Virus record (IMG/VR): IMGVR_UViG_3300045974_000989 | Span: 1 to 39,929 of that record | Length of the DNA stretch: 39,929 bases | From: a virus | Reading direction: 5' to 3' (one strand) | Part shown: in pieces, positions 16,914 through 25,482 of the stretch | Layout of the letters: each line of letters starts with the position of its first letter | How positions within the stretch are numbered: the stretch's first letter is position 1 | Notes under the pieces: model-generated | Told to the model about the DNA's origin: nothing | The model's database searches: none | The model's input: the letters and a program-made list of their open reading frames with translations, nothing else | Position numbers and translations under genes: made by a program

Positions 16914-17444
16914 TTACAGGCCCAAGTTGGCCCGGTATTGAATCAGCATGTCTTCCCCACCCACCTTGAAGATGTTGTTCAGCACGTCGATTTCAATCAT
17001 TTCCACGCCATCCAATACCTGTTTGAATTTCAACACTGACGCGGTCGCACTGAATTCCGCACGACCTTGTGCTTTGTAAGTGGTGCCGGTGGGGACTTTC
17101 TTAAAAATCACCTCCATGAACGTGAGCAAGCCTTTTTGCGATACCCGGCCACTACCGCCCTCCCAGCCTTCGAGGTTGGCTCGGAACTGCAACTGTTGAG
17201 TGGTAAATAGATTGCCGACTTGCTTCATCAAGTCTGCCGAATACGACTTGAACTTAAGTTCCGTCTCCATTTTTTCAAACCCGACTGGCAGCTCGAACGA
17301 ACTCATTAATCCCAGGCCTGTGTACTCGGCTACCTTTGCCACCACATCGGGGCTCTTTGCTTCTTCGACCAAGCCAAGCAAGCTGCTGCCATTGATGTAG
17401 CAATTGGCGTTGGTAATCTGCGAGATTTGAATATTCCCAGCCAT
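16914..17444 (-). CDS. FII: Major tail tube protein (FII type)
   Basis: P2 FII-type tube subunit of 176 residues with ITNANCYINGSSLLGLVEEA at the start, SSFELPVGFEKMETELKFKSY and a central EVIFKKVPTGTTYKAQGRAEF. It polymerises into the inner tube. The ATG has an AAGGAG site. The gene follows the sheath by 9 bp, the normal contractile-tail order. Confidence 0.93.
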   Translation of the reverse strand: MAGNIQISQITNANCYINGSSLLGLVEEAKSPDVVAKVAEYTGLGLMSSFELPVGFEKMETELKFKSYSADLMKQVGNLFTTQQLQFRANLEGWEGGSGRVSQKGLLTFMEVIFKKVPTGTTYKAQGRAEFSATASVLKFKQVLDGVEMIEIDVLNNIFKVGGEDMLIQYRANLGL

Positions 17445-17453
17445 GATGGCTCC

Positions 17454-18662
17454 TTATCTGCTCTTGAGGTTGACAGCGTATTCGCCCGTCATCATTGATT
17501 CGAATGTAGCCCGCTCCATCGGCGGTGCAGGCATAAATTTGTAGCTGAACACCAGTTGCCCATTGGCCACTTGTGTCGGCGGGTTTTTGACCGGATCGAA
17601 CCAGCATTTGCCGCCCAAATATTCTCCCTTGCCGGTCTTGCGACCGATAAAGGCATCGACGCTCATCACAACGTCGTCAATCAGCCCGTTATTGCTGGGC
17701 TTGTCAGTATACGCAAAGGCAAAAAACCGGATCGCTTCGTCCAGCGCATCCTTGGCGCGCCCGCAGCAAATAAACGTTTCCAGCCCGGTCTTGGTCGGAA
17801 AATTCGCGGCCCGATTACCCCAAAACAGAATACCGGTACCGAAATTGCTATACACCGTGCAAATGCCCGCCGCATTGAGCAGATTGACTTCGCAGTTCGG
17901 ATCATCAAAACTCGCCGTCAGACTGCGCTCCATCCCCAACACGTTGGCCATTTCGGTGTTACTGGGCGAATAGCCCACACCAGCCTTGTTGTCCTTGGCA
18001 GCAATCGTGCCGGCGGCAAATTGCGACATCGGCTGCAACACCGTCGCATTGGCTGCTGGGTCAAACGCCTTGACATACGGGTAGCACAAAATGGCGCGGG
18101 CGCTGGCGATGTTGAAGTTGATGGTGCCCGCATTGCCCCGGCCTGCAATCGCCTGCCCCACCGATGTGCCCACCGGCGCATCGATCAGCGCATAACCTTT
18201 GATCTTGTCAGCGCGTGCTACCAATTCCGCCGCCACCGCTGCCAAAGGTGAAAAACCGGGGGCCAGCAACAATTTGGGTGCAAAGCCAAACAGCGAATAA
18301 CAATCGTCCACCAGCGCCAAGCCCGACCTGATCCCGCCGCCGCTGGCACCACCAATGATCTTGGTTGCCGCCGTGGGATCAGTCCAACTGCCGTCACGCA
18401 CATTGACCACAATCACCAGTGCCGCGCCCTGCGCCCGGATCGCCCGCAGCGCCTGCGGTATCGTATTGCCTGGTACTTCGGGCGTATTGGCGATCAAAAA
18501 CTGCGCATCGTCAACATCGGACAGACACAAGGTCGGCACGTTCACCGGCCCGGTGACTGCGGTGCCAACCAAAAAAATGACGGCGCTCTTCGCTTCCGTG
18601 ATCGCCCGCGGCCCGCCAATGAGCGTGATCGTTTCAATGCCGTGCAAAAATGGTGCAGCCAT
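17454..18662 (-). CDS. FI: Tail sheath protein (FI type)
   Basis: P2 FI-type sheath subunit of 402 residues: LHGIETITLIGGPRAITEAKS and VIFLVGTAVTGP at the N-terminus, a central AYPYVKAFDP-like segment (LCYPYVKAFDPAANATV), and the C-terminal ANGQLVFSYKFMPAPPMER. It makes the contractile sheath. The resemblance is to P2 rather than Mu gpL, in line with the mosaic tail of BcepMu. Confidence 0.93.
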   Translation of the reverse strand: MAAPFLHGIETITLIGGPRAITEAKSAVIFLVGTAVTGPVNVPTLCLSDVDDAQFLIANTPEVPGNTIPQALRAIRAQGAALVIVVNVRDGSWTDPTAATKIIGGASGGGIRSGLALVDDCYSLFGFAPKLLLAPGFSPLAAVAAELVARADKIKGYALIDAPVGTSVGQAIAGRGNAGTINFNIASARAILCYPYVKAFDPAANATVLQPMSQFAAGTIAAKDNKAGVGYSPSNTEMANVLGMERSLTASFDDPNCEVNLLNAAGICTVYSNFGTGILFWGNRAANFPTKTGLETFICCGRAKDALDEAIRFFAFAYTDKPSNNGLIDDVVMSVDAFIGRKTGKGEYLGGKCWFDPVKNPPTQVANGQLVFSYKFMPAPPMERATFESMMTGEYAVNLKSR

Positions 18663-18664
18663 AA

Positions 18665-18907
18665 TCAGGACTCCTTCACTTTGCTGTCTTGCGGCTTATC
18701 GACTGCCTTGACCTGCGCAACCGGCTCACTGGCAACTTCTGTCAGCATCTTCAGTTCACACAGATCCACCACGTATTGATGCGCCGCTGGCAGCGTATAT
18801 TCCTTGCCATCGACCCACGCCACATCCATGTCGGCTTCGCCCGCCACACGCAGCGTCACCGATGACGGTGGCCCCGTGTATTTGTACTTCTTCTTTACCA
18901 GTGCCAT
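18665..18907 (-). CDS. Small protein between head completion and sheath genes
   Basis: Protein of 80 residues with a basic start (MALVKKKYKYTG), a compact beta middle and a charged tail. Mu gp38 (DUF2635-type) occupies the same place, so it is probably its counterpart. GGGAG precedes the ATG. Function is unknown; a tail terminator or sheath accessory role is possible from position only. Confidence 0.7.
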   Translation of the reverse strand: MALVKKKYKYTGPPSSVTLRVAGEADMDVAWVDGKEYTLPAAHQYVVDLCELKMLTEVASEPVAQVKAVDKPQDSKVKES

Positions 18908-18918
18908 TCCAGACTCCC

Positions 18919-19335
18919 TTAAATTTCAATTTCAATTTCACAGCCAACGTTCAGGGTTGTCATTTCGATCTCGACCTGATACTCCCACCGCCCGCCGTGC
19001 TCGCACTCAAAATAATCACGCACCAACCTGATCGGATCGCAGTTGGCCACACGTCGGCCAGGTAACGCACCAATTAAGGAATTGAGCACCGTCACCACTC
19101 CATCCACCCCGTGCTGCCCGTTACCGATCAAGCGCAGCCCAAATTGCAGCACCCGCTGCTGCACCATCACATCCAGCGTTTCCGGCGTGCCGAACCGGCT
19201 CCCGCCGTACTGCACCAAAATCGCCCCCTTTGGGTGCAGGAGTTTGTAGTCCGCTGGCCGATCCGGAAAATCCTCCACCGCCCAGCGAGGCCACACTTCC
19301 TTGACCAGTGCGACGACATTGGCCACCGTGCTCAT
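18919..19335 (-). CDS. Mu gp37-like head-tail joining protein
   Basis: Protein of 138 residues from the ATG at 19335, which overlaps the preceding stop as ATGA. A helical start (VANVVALVKEVWP) and a mixed fold (VMVQQRVLQFGLRLIG) match the gp37-type protein encoded between gp36 and the tail genes in Mu-like phages. It probably serves in the tail terminator or neck. Confidence 0.75.
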   Translation of the reverse strand: MSTVANVVALVKEVWPRWAVEDFPDRPADYKLLHPKGAILVQYGGSRFGTPETLDVMVQQRVLQFGLRLIGNGQHGVDGVVTVLNSLIGALPGRRVANCDPIRLVRDYFECEHGGRWEYQVEIEMTTLNVGCEIEIEI

Positions 19336-19790
19336 TGATACTGATCCCAAGCATCAGGGCCAAACTGCCGCTTTGGCGACCGGAAACGCGCCTTGCCGCT
19401 GTCCTTGCCACCGTCATCCGCCGTTGTGGTCGGCGCACTGTCCACCACATCCAGCGTCATCAAGCCGTCGCGCACTTGCTCCAAAAACCGGATCGTTTCC
19501 TTGTACGTACGCACCACTGCCGGTGGCAAGTCTTCGGCCCCTTCGGGCCTGCGCATATACAGATTGTGGCGGACGATGCAGCCCGCCCATTCGCCCAGGT
19601 CAGTGCACGATTGCAGCAAGGGCAGCGTGTAGCGGTTGCGCAAATAGCGGTCAATCGTGGTGCTGGCCGTGGCCAACTCCGCGCTGACCACCTCTTCGTT
19701 GACCACTTGCCCGTTGTCATCGTCGGTCATTTGCGCCAGCTTGTTTTCCGGCACAAACCGCAGCAAGCCTGCTCGATCCAGGTACTGCAT
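19332..19790 (-). CDS. Mu gp36-like head completion protein (DUF1320)
   Basis: Protein of 152 residues with the DUF1320 pattern: MQYLDRAGLLRFVPENKLAQM and ASTTIDRYLRNRYTLPL followed by LGEWAGCIVRHNLY. This family is the neck or head completion factor related to lambda gpW/HK97 gp6. It follows the major capsid gene directly. Confidence 0.9.
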   Translation of the reverse strand: MQYLDRAGLLRFVPENKLAQMTDDDNGQVVNEEVVSAELATASTTIDRYLRNRYTLPLLQSCTDLGEWAGCIVRHNLYMRRPEGAEDLPPAVVRTYKETIRFLEQVRDGLMTLDVVDSAPTTTADDGGKDSGKARFRSPKRQFGPDAWDQYQ

Positions 19791-19792
19791 GA

Positions 19793-20803
19793 TTACGGCT
19801 TGACAGACAACTCGGTCAGCGCTTCCGGGTACGTGCAAATCGGCAGCGGATTGGTTTGCACCTCGACCTCGCTGCCCTTGTTGTGCTTGCGCGTCTCAAT
19901 CGATGCGTAATAGTCCAGGCCCGGCGTATTGACAGCCCAGTTATAGTTGGCGGGTGCCAGATTTTCCACCAAAATGCCAGACCCGCCAATCGGAAAGATA
20001 TGGCACTTGTCATCATCCACAAACTTGCGCCCGGCCAGCATGCCATCGACTTCGCGGAACATCACCCCCGATACCGGAAACCCTTTGCGCACATCGCCCA
20101 GCACCAAGGTCGGCGCTGCGGGTGTATTTTTGATGGCAGACGCAATCGACGGGTGCCGCCGCAGCTTGTCAAGAAAGGTCTTGCCGCAAAATGCCGCCCA
20201 ACCAGTAACGAACTGGCCTTCGAGCTTGCTTTCACCAAGACGGATGGCATCAAGGATGATGTCCGCCACTTCGAGGGTTTTGTCACCAAAGTCAACGACC
20301 GTCGCGTTTTTCTGCACGTTGAATTCCGCATAAAAATCCAGGAACGCGGCACCGCTTTTATTGCACAGCTTACCCTTCAGGGCGTTGATGCGGTGATACT
20401 CGCGCATCACGCGCAGGTTGTTTTTGAGGCGTTGCATTTCGTTGTTGAGTGCGGTCGCCACCGGGTCGCCACCCATGCCAAGATGCCCCAACACATTCAC
20501 CGCTTCGCTGGAAATGTTTTGTATGTCGCTGGGCCGCACATGCCCGGCAAGCGGCAAATGCAAGGTTTCAAAGGTGCGAATGTTTTCGCCCTCGTGCGCT
20601 GCGACGATTGCATCCGCATCGCGGTTGGTATCATCAATGAAGATGATCCGGCCATTTTTGACCTTCACCCCGACCTTGGTCGTTTTTATGCGGTTGATTT
20701 CAAAAATGCCCAGATCTTCGGTCACCATGGTGGTCTGCGGCAGCTTGTTGACGGCAATCGTCAAATCGGCACTGGTGTACCCGTCCAAAGTAAAATCGGC
20801 CAT
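19793..20803 (-). CDS. Major capsid protein (lambda gpE type)
   Basis: Protein of 336 residues. The pattern FEINRIKTTKVGVKVKNGRIIF, a central coiled region (NNEMQRLKNNLRVMREYHR) and LGDVRKGFPVSGVMF fit the lambda E family of HK97-fold capsid proteins used by BcepMu-like phages. It follows a lambda D-like decoration gene, the same D-E order as lambda. Confidence 0.9.
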   Translation of the reverse strand: MADFTLDGYTSADLTIAVNKLPQTTMVTEDLGIFEINRIKTTKVGVKVKNGRIIFIDDTNRDADAIVAAHEGENIRTFETLHLPLAGHVRPSDIQNISSEAVNVLGHLGMGGDPVATALNNEMQRLKNNLRVMREYHRINALKGKLCNKSGAAFLDFYAEFNVQKNATVVDFGDKTLEVADIILDAIRLGESKLEGQFVTGWAAFCGKTFLDKLRRHPSIASAIKNTPAAPTLVLGDVRKGFPVSGVMFREVDGMLAGRKFVDDDKCHIFPIGGSGILVENLAPANYNWAVNTPGLDYYASIETRKHNKGSEVEVQTNPLPICTYPEALTELSVKP

Positions 20804-20843
20804 TGTATTTCTCGCTTTTCTCAGTCAGATTTCAGTCAACCGC

Positions 20844-21206
20844 TTACTGCGGGTCTTGCATCACAATAAACAGCGCTTCCAATTGCGCCACCGCAATCGC
20901 CTTTTGTGCGTCCGTGATCCCCGCAGGCCACACCAGCCCCTCCGGCATCAGTTGCGCCAGCTTGACAGCCGCCAAGCCGCTTTTGTTGGCCGCGCTGGCG
21001 TCCACATTGACCAGGCAAATGCCCGCCGCCTTGGCGCTGTCATCATTGGCCGCTGGCACCAGCGGCACATAATTGCCATTCAGCTTCGCCACCACCTGGC
21101 CCATCACAAATACGCCACCGGCAAACGTCACCGTCCTATTGGTAAAACCTTCAAATTCCCGTATCAATACATCCGATAGCTGCTTGGGCCGAAAAAAATT
21201 TGCCAT
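20844..21206 (-). CDS. Head decoration protein (lambda gpD-like)
   Basis: Protein of 120 residues of the lambda gpD family, with TFAGGVFVMGQVVAKLN and the DDSAKAAGICLVNVDASAANK segment typical of these trimers. It stabilises the expanded capsid. An AAGGA site precedes the ATG. It sits between scaffold and major capsid genes. Confidence 0.88.
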   Translation of the reverse strand: MANFFRPKQLSDVLIREFEGFTNRTVTFAGGVFVMGQVVAKLNGNYVPLVPAANDDSAKAAGICLVNVDASAANKSGLAAVKLAQLMPEGLVWPAGITDAQKAIAVAQLEALFIVMQDPQ

Positions 21207-21241
21207 GATTGCTCATCCTTGTTTGATTAAAATTGTTCGGG

Positions 21242-21685
21242 TTACGGCTTGACTGCCCGACGTTCAGCATCCGCGATCAGGGCACTTTTATCTGTCCCTG
21301 CGCCCGCATTGCCAACCTTGGTCTTGGTTGCCTGCTCGCTAAACAGAAAATCCGGCATCGGCTTGATCGCTTCCAAGGCCGCTTTCTGCGCCGCAAAGCG
21401 GGATGGTGCCACCACGCCTTCCGCAAAGTTGCCCACTTGCGCCGCCAGCCAATCACCGTCCTTGGCCGGGTCTTGCGCCGCCATAAAATTCAAATTGGCC
21501 AACGTCAGCGCAACTTGGCTGGGCAGCAATTTGCGCTGCTGTACCAGCCCCTCGCAAAACGCCAGATTGTCCGCTTCGGCGCTGGCCTTGTCCTTGGCCT
21601 TGGCTTCACGCTCCAGTACACCGTTACGCGCTTTCAGCGCTGCGGCTTCCGCTTTGGCCGTAGCCAGTTCTTGTTCGATGCTCAT
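21242..21685 (-). CDS. Z: Scaffold protein Z (internal in-frame start)
   Basis: Within the protease gene an ATG (MSIEQELATAKAEAAALKAR) has its own AAGGA site 10 bp upstream. It begins a highly helical 147-residue protein. Mu makes its scaffold Z from the same kind of nested start in gene I. The scaffold fills the prohead and is removed by the protease. Confidence 0.8.
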   Translation of the reverse strand: MSIEQELATAKAEAAALKARNGVLEREAKAKDKASAEADNLAFCEGLVQQRKLLPSQVALTLANLNFMAAQDPAKDGDWLAAQVGNFAEGVVAPSRFAAQKAALEAIKPMPDFLFSEQATKTKVGNAGAGTDKSALIADAERRAVKP

Positions 21686-22387
21686 GTTTTCGGGTTCCTT
21701 AAACGAGGGGTTTTTGTTTCTGTCTTGATCTGCCGCATCCGCGTCGCGCAGCGCCGCTGCGGCATCTTTAACTGCCGTGATCTTCCAGTCCGGTAATAGG
21801 TTGTCGGCCGCATCCAAGCCCTCTTTTTCGTTGATGTGATCACGCAGCCTGCGGAGCATGTCCGCCACCGCGTCCAATGGGTACGCAACCATCCAGCCCG
21901 ACAACTCGGCAAACTCCATCGCTGCCTCTGCCGTGTCACCTTCGGCAAACTGCTGCAAGCCTTGCATGCCCTTGATCGCTGGCGGATCGTCACCACACAG
22001 GCCCACATGCCGTATGTTCAGCTTGCCTGGCGTCGGGTTGTGCGGGTTTTTCCGGGCGTAAATGCTGCACGACACCCCCAGCCATTGATAGCCATCGATC
22101 TGGCGTGCAACCTCTTCCTCCATCAGGAAATCGCCAAACAGCTTGTCGCCCACCTTGGTCACACTGTCCAGCCCGCCATAAGCAGGCGCAGCACCTTTCG
22201 GGTGGCCAGCGACCAACGGTGCAAAGTGGGTGGTGCGTTGATACGATGTCGCCATTTCCGTCAAATCAGCATCGGTAAAGTCCGCCGTAATACCATTGGC
22301 ATCCGTATGCTTGCCAGTGCGGAAAATTTGCAGCGTGCGCTTGACGGGCATCACTGCGGGCGGTTGGGGGTTGGTTTGTGTAGTCAT
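21242..22387 (-). CDS. I: Prohead protease I
   Basis: Mu gpI-type protein of 381 residues. The N-terminal half is the protease (LQIFRTGKHTDANG, FAPLVAGHPKGAAP, VSCSIYARKNPHN). The C-terminal 147 residues are the scaffold domain, also made alone from an internal start at 21685. Its ATG lies at the predicted start of transcription of late promoter 2, so the mRNA may be leaderless; no good ribosome site is visible. Confidence 0.9.
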   Translation of the reverse strand: MTTQTNPQPPAVMPVKRTLQIFRTGKHTDANGITADFTDADLTEMATSYQRTTHFAPLVAGHPKGAAPAYGGLDSVTKVGDKLFGDFLMEEEVARQIDGYQWLGVSCSIYARKNPHNPTPGKLNIRHVGLCGDDPPAIKGMQGLQQFAEGDTAEAAMEFAELSGWMVAYPLDAVADMLRRLRDHINEKEGLDAADNLLPDWKITAVKDAAAALRDADAADQDRNKNPSFKEPENMSIEQELATAKAEAAALKARNGVLEREAKAKDKASAEADNLAFCEGLVQQRKLLPSQVALTLANLNFMAAQDPAKDGDWLAAQVGNFAEGVVAPSRFAAQKAALEAIKPMPDFLFSEQATKTKVGNAGAGTDKSALIADAERRAVKP

Positions 22388-22393
22388 GCAGCC

Positions 22394-22437
22394 AGTATGC
22401 CGGGCCGCTTTGTTGGCGTCATTTGACGTGCGTCAAA
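22394..22437 (-). promoter_or_regulatory. Late promoter 2 (palindrome plus -10)
   Basis: TTTGACGCACGTCAAA (22437-22422) followed after 22 bp by CATACT (22399-22394), in the gap before gene I. Architecture is the same as at 9869 and 29046. The expected transcription start falls on or next to the ATG of gene I. Confidence 0.75.
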
Positions 22438-22582
22438 ATCGATGTGGGCGTGGCGCAAGGGGAAAATCAGGGCTTCGACGCAAGTGGCCGAGAGCTTACC
22501 ACAATTGCATCGCCGCCAAGGGGGCAAAATCTGTTTATAAACGGGGGCAGGCGGCAAGCGCGACCGAATTGACAGCCCGCCC

Positions 22583-22607
22583 AAAAAAAACGCCCGTAGC
22601 GCGTTTT
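22583..22607 (-). terminator. Intrinsic terminator after gene G
   Basis: Leftward: AAAACGC, 7-nt loop, GCGTTTT, then further T (eight T in all, 22590-22583). It lies 17 bp after the gpG stop and closes the first late unit. The next late promoter begins about 150 bp further on. The gap 22388-22623 holds no other gene. Confidence 0.8.
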
Positions 22608-22623
22608 GCGCCAATCACCGCAA

Positions 22624-23103
22624 TCAGCGGATAACGAACCCCAGCCACACATACGTCACCTGCAACAGCCCGTGTTCGGCCTGCGGGCTGATGCGCCCGT
22701 CCTTGTCCATCGGCAGGTAAGGCCGTGCCGGTATCGTCGTCGCCAGGTAGCGGCCAGCCTTGCCGCCAAATTGTTGGATCGCGGCGTACTGGTGCGAATA
22801 CCCGGCCACGCCCACCGCCGCATAGTTGGGGCCACTGTCCGTGATCACTGCCCGCGCCAGCGCACCGGTCACTTGCAGAATCGGCCCCGGCCAGCGGCCT
22901 TTCTTCTCGCGCTGCGCAATCGTGCGCTTGGACAGCGCTGGCCATTTCGGCTGTCCCTGCGCCCGAAAATTCGCCTCGGTCTGGCTCAGTAGTTCCACCG
23001 CCAGCTTGGGCGTCAGGCTGGCCAGGTTGCCCGCCCGTGCGATCACATCCAGCGTCGCATCGAGCGGCCCGGTGTTCAGGCGCAGTTCAAACGGATCAGT
23101 CAT
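22624..23103 (-). CDS. G: Virion morphogenesis protein G
   Basis: Mu gpG/P2 gpS-type tail completion protein of 159 residues: LSQTEANFRAQGQPKWPALS and RTIAQREKKGRWPGPILQVTG, with the YSHQYAAIQQFGG signature. The start at 23103 overlaps the preceding stop (ATGA). It completes the tail terminus and joins head to tail. Confidence 0.9.
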   Translation of the reverse strand: MTDPFELRLNTGPLDATLDVIARAGNLASLTPKLAVELLSQTEANFRAQGQPKWPALSKRTIAQREKKGRWPGPILQVTGALARAVITDSGPNYAAVGVAGYSHQYAAIQQFGGKAGRYLATTIPARPYLPMDKDGRISPQAEHGLLQVTYVWLGFVIR

Positions 23104-23969
23104 GGCGTTGGCAACATCTGCTTGGCCAGATCGGCCACTGGCCCGCGCCAGCGATTGGTTTCCGGTTGCCACGCTTCGCGGCCAGGGTTAAACGCAAAAC
23201 CCGGTGCGGTCTTCACCGCCACTTTTTTGCCATCGATCACCGTGGTAAACGTCGCCTGCTTGGCCACCCGCGCCGGATCGCCGCCCACCGACACCTCATC
23301 AACCTTGATCGGCTCAGCAAGCGAGGAGCGCAAATCCATCTTCTCGCGCTCAAACATGTCGGTGGAGACGGGCGACACCCGGCAACGACACAGCCAGGCC
23401 CATGGCGGATAGTAATAAGACCAAAATGGATCATCAAAGCGATACACACGCCCATCCAGCGCCGCATGCGTGGCGCGTGTGCGCCGATCACGAATCGCCG
23501 TGTAGCGCCAATAGGGGTGCGTGTCCGTCGCGCCCATCATGGCTTTATAACGCCCGGCCATGAATGCCGATTGCATATTGGTCTGGTAAATCGTCCACAA
23601 ACGGCTGGCGCTGCCAAGCTGTGCCGGTGCCGGTGCCGTGGTGCCGCTGTGCGCGGGAATGATTTCGCCCGTATCCGGGTCAATCGCCTTGCCCCACCAG
23701 CCCTTGCTTTGCAATATGGGTGTCAGCTCGGCCTTGAATTGCGCAAAGGTTTGACCGTCGTTGACCGCATGCAGCAACGCGTCGTAAATCGATTGCAGCA
23801 CGTCCAGCTTGGTCACTTTCGCCACAGTAAACACATGCGCGTGCCGTTCGTCCACCACGTCCTGCCATTGCCACGACAGCACAAACCCTTTGCGCTCAAA
23901 GTAGCCCACCACGTCTTGCGGTGCCATGCCGAGCACAGCGCGCACGTCGGCATTGGTCAGCTTAGGCAT
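23100..23969 (-). CDS. F: Head morphogenesis protein F (Mu gp30-like)
   Basis: Protein of 289 residues in the Mu F-like minor head family: DVLQSIYDALLHAVNDGQTFAQF, then the conserved TIYQTNMQSAFMAGRY and YTAIRDRRTRATHAALDG with downstream PPWAWLCRCRVSPV. It is an injected or portal-associated head protein. The start at 23969 overlaps the portal stop. Confidence 0.92.
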   Translation of the reverse strand: MPKLTNADVRAVLGMAPQDVVGYFERKGFVLSWQWQDVVDERHAHVFTVAKVTKLDVLQSIYDALLHAVNDGQTFAQFKAELTPILQSKGWWGKAIDPDTGEIIPAHSGTTAPAPAQLGSASRLWTIYQTNMQSAFMAGRYKAMMGATDTHPYWRYTAIRDRRTRATHAALDGRVYRFDDPFWSYYYPPWAWLCRCRVSPVSTDMFEREKMDLRSSLAEPIKVDEVSVGGDPARVAKQATFTTVIDGKKVAVKTAPGFAFNPGREAWQPETNRWRGPVADLAKQMLPTP

Positions 23970-25482
23970 CGAGCAATTCCTCGGCAATCATCAACCGCCC
24001 AATCGTATCGAGCGCGAATTCGAGGTTGGTCAGCGTCTTGCGCAGGGTGGCATCATTCATCGTCGGGTACAGCTTGGCCAGTTCCGCCTGCACTGTATCA
24101 AAGTCGGCCTGTTGGCGGATTGCGGCAATCAATGGCTCGATCATTTGTCGTGTGATGGCGGGCAGTATTTTATCGATGTACGCGTCCATGATGCCTTCCA
24201 CGTCCAGCTCGTCGCCACCCTCGTTAAAATCCGCGTGCGGCGCACCAGGCTTGGCTGGCGCTGCCACCATCGCCGCTTCGTCCAGATCGCCATCCTGAAA
24301 CTTGTACGCCCGTTTGAAATAGCCCGGCGTCAACTTGGCCCCAGCGGCAACCAATTGGTTGTCGCGCTTGGCCCGCGTGTCATCAATTTTTTCCCGCTCC
24401 ATCAATCGATACTTCGGCGTGTCCTGCGGCCCGATCCCGTAGTTCAGCTCGCAGTACACGTCGATGGCTTGTTGGATCGTTGCCGCCACGATCCCGGCAT
24501 CGCTGTCGCGGATATCATCGGTCACCCCGGTGCCCGCCGTGGCGCTGGCGTGGGTGACATTGGCGTCGGTGGTCGAGTTCGTGCCGACCAGCGCCACGTT
24601 GATTTCCATGCGGCAGTAGGCCAAAAAATTGTCGTGCAGACTATCGCTGCCGCCGCCTTTGCGCTCCAGCACCGTCACCGAGCCGTCATCCGGGATCACG
24701 CCGACCGCATCTTCGATCATCGCATCAAGCTGATCGGCCAGCTCGTCATACTCCGAATCCTTGGCCGACCGTGGCAGCTTGCCGATCAAAAACGGCATGC
24801 CGAATTTTTCCACGAACTTGGTGTACCAGCGCAAGCCCCCTTCCATAAACGCGACCGACCACAAAATCAAGGACAAATCAGCTTCGCCGTAGGGGTTTTC
24901 GTAGGTCGCGTCCTGCCTTGCCAACAGATATTTTTCGCGTGGGCAGGCTTCGCCATTGAGGGTGCCTTGCACCTTAAGCCGCAATTGATTGCTGCCGTCA
25001 AACTGAAACCACTCTGGCGGCTTGGCATCGATGCGTGTCAGGTTGTATTGGCGGGCCTCGATAGCCCACATCATTTCCAAAGGCTGATAGCCAAACAGCA
25101 CGGCGCGGTGCGTTTGCCGCAATGCCGCCTCCAGATCCAGACTACCCCAAACCCGGTTGACCGATTCCAGCACATCGCCGCGCCCGCCATAGTTGGCCAC
25201 GTCCAGCCCCCGATCCAGCGCCATCACTGCCGCCCGCCGCCTGCGCACCAGGCCCGCCACAATCGGATTCTTGAGCAGCTTTTTGTACACATCGATACTA
25301 CGCCCCATCTTGCGCAGCACAATATCCGGGTTCGGCAGCAAAAAATTGCCAAAGTTGCCGCCCATGCGGCTGCGGGTCGCCAGTGCGCCAGCGTCGCCGC
25401 TGTCGGCCCCGCTCGCATTGGTGCCGGAAAACGGCAAAAAGCCGCCATTTGGCAACAGTAGTCCGTCCGTTTTCTTCTTCAT
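23962..25482 (-). CDS. Portal protein (DUF935, Mu gp29-like)
   Basis: Protein of 506 residues. LRKMGRSIDVYKKLLKNPIV, VRRRRAAVM and the central EFGMP-type motif (VEKFGMPFLIGKLPR) identify the Mu-like DUF935 portal, which forms the dodecameric DNA channel. The start overlaps the terminase stop by ATGA, in the order of BcepMu and Mu. Confidence 0.93.
   Translation of the reverse strand: MKKKTDGLLLPNGGFLPFSGTNASGADSGDAGALATRSRMGGNFGNFLLPNPDIVLRKMGRSIDVYKKLLKNPIVAGLVRRRRAAVMALDRGLDVANYGGRGDVLESVNRVWGSLDLEAALRQTHRAVLFGYQPLEMMWAIEARQYNLTRIDAKPPEWFQFDGSNQLRLKVQGTLNGEACPREKYLLARQDATYENPYGEADLSLILWSVAFMEGGLRWYTKFVEKFGMPFLIGKLPRSAKDSEYDELADQLDAMIEDAVGVIPDDGSVTVLERKGGGSDSLHDNFLAYCRMEINVALVGTNSTTDANVTHASATAGTGVTDDIRDSDAGIVAATIQQAIDVYCELNYGIGPQDTPKYRLMEREKIDDTRAKRDNQLVAAGAKLTPGYFKRAYKFQDGDLDEAAMVAAPAKPGAPHADFNEGGDELDVEGIMDAYIDKILPAITRQMIEPLIAAIRQQADFDTVQAELAKLYPTMNDATLRKTLTNLEFALDTIGRLMIAEELLDA

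Noticed and set aside
19856-20869. + strand frame of 337 codons
   Set aside because: Mirror of the major capsid gene with no start site and no domain.
23926-25461. Long open frame (511 codons) on the + strand opposite the portal gene
   Set aside because: It is the mirror of a clear portal gene, is rich in His, Arg and Gln from reversed codons, and lacks any ribosome site or recognisable fold.
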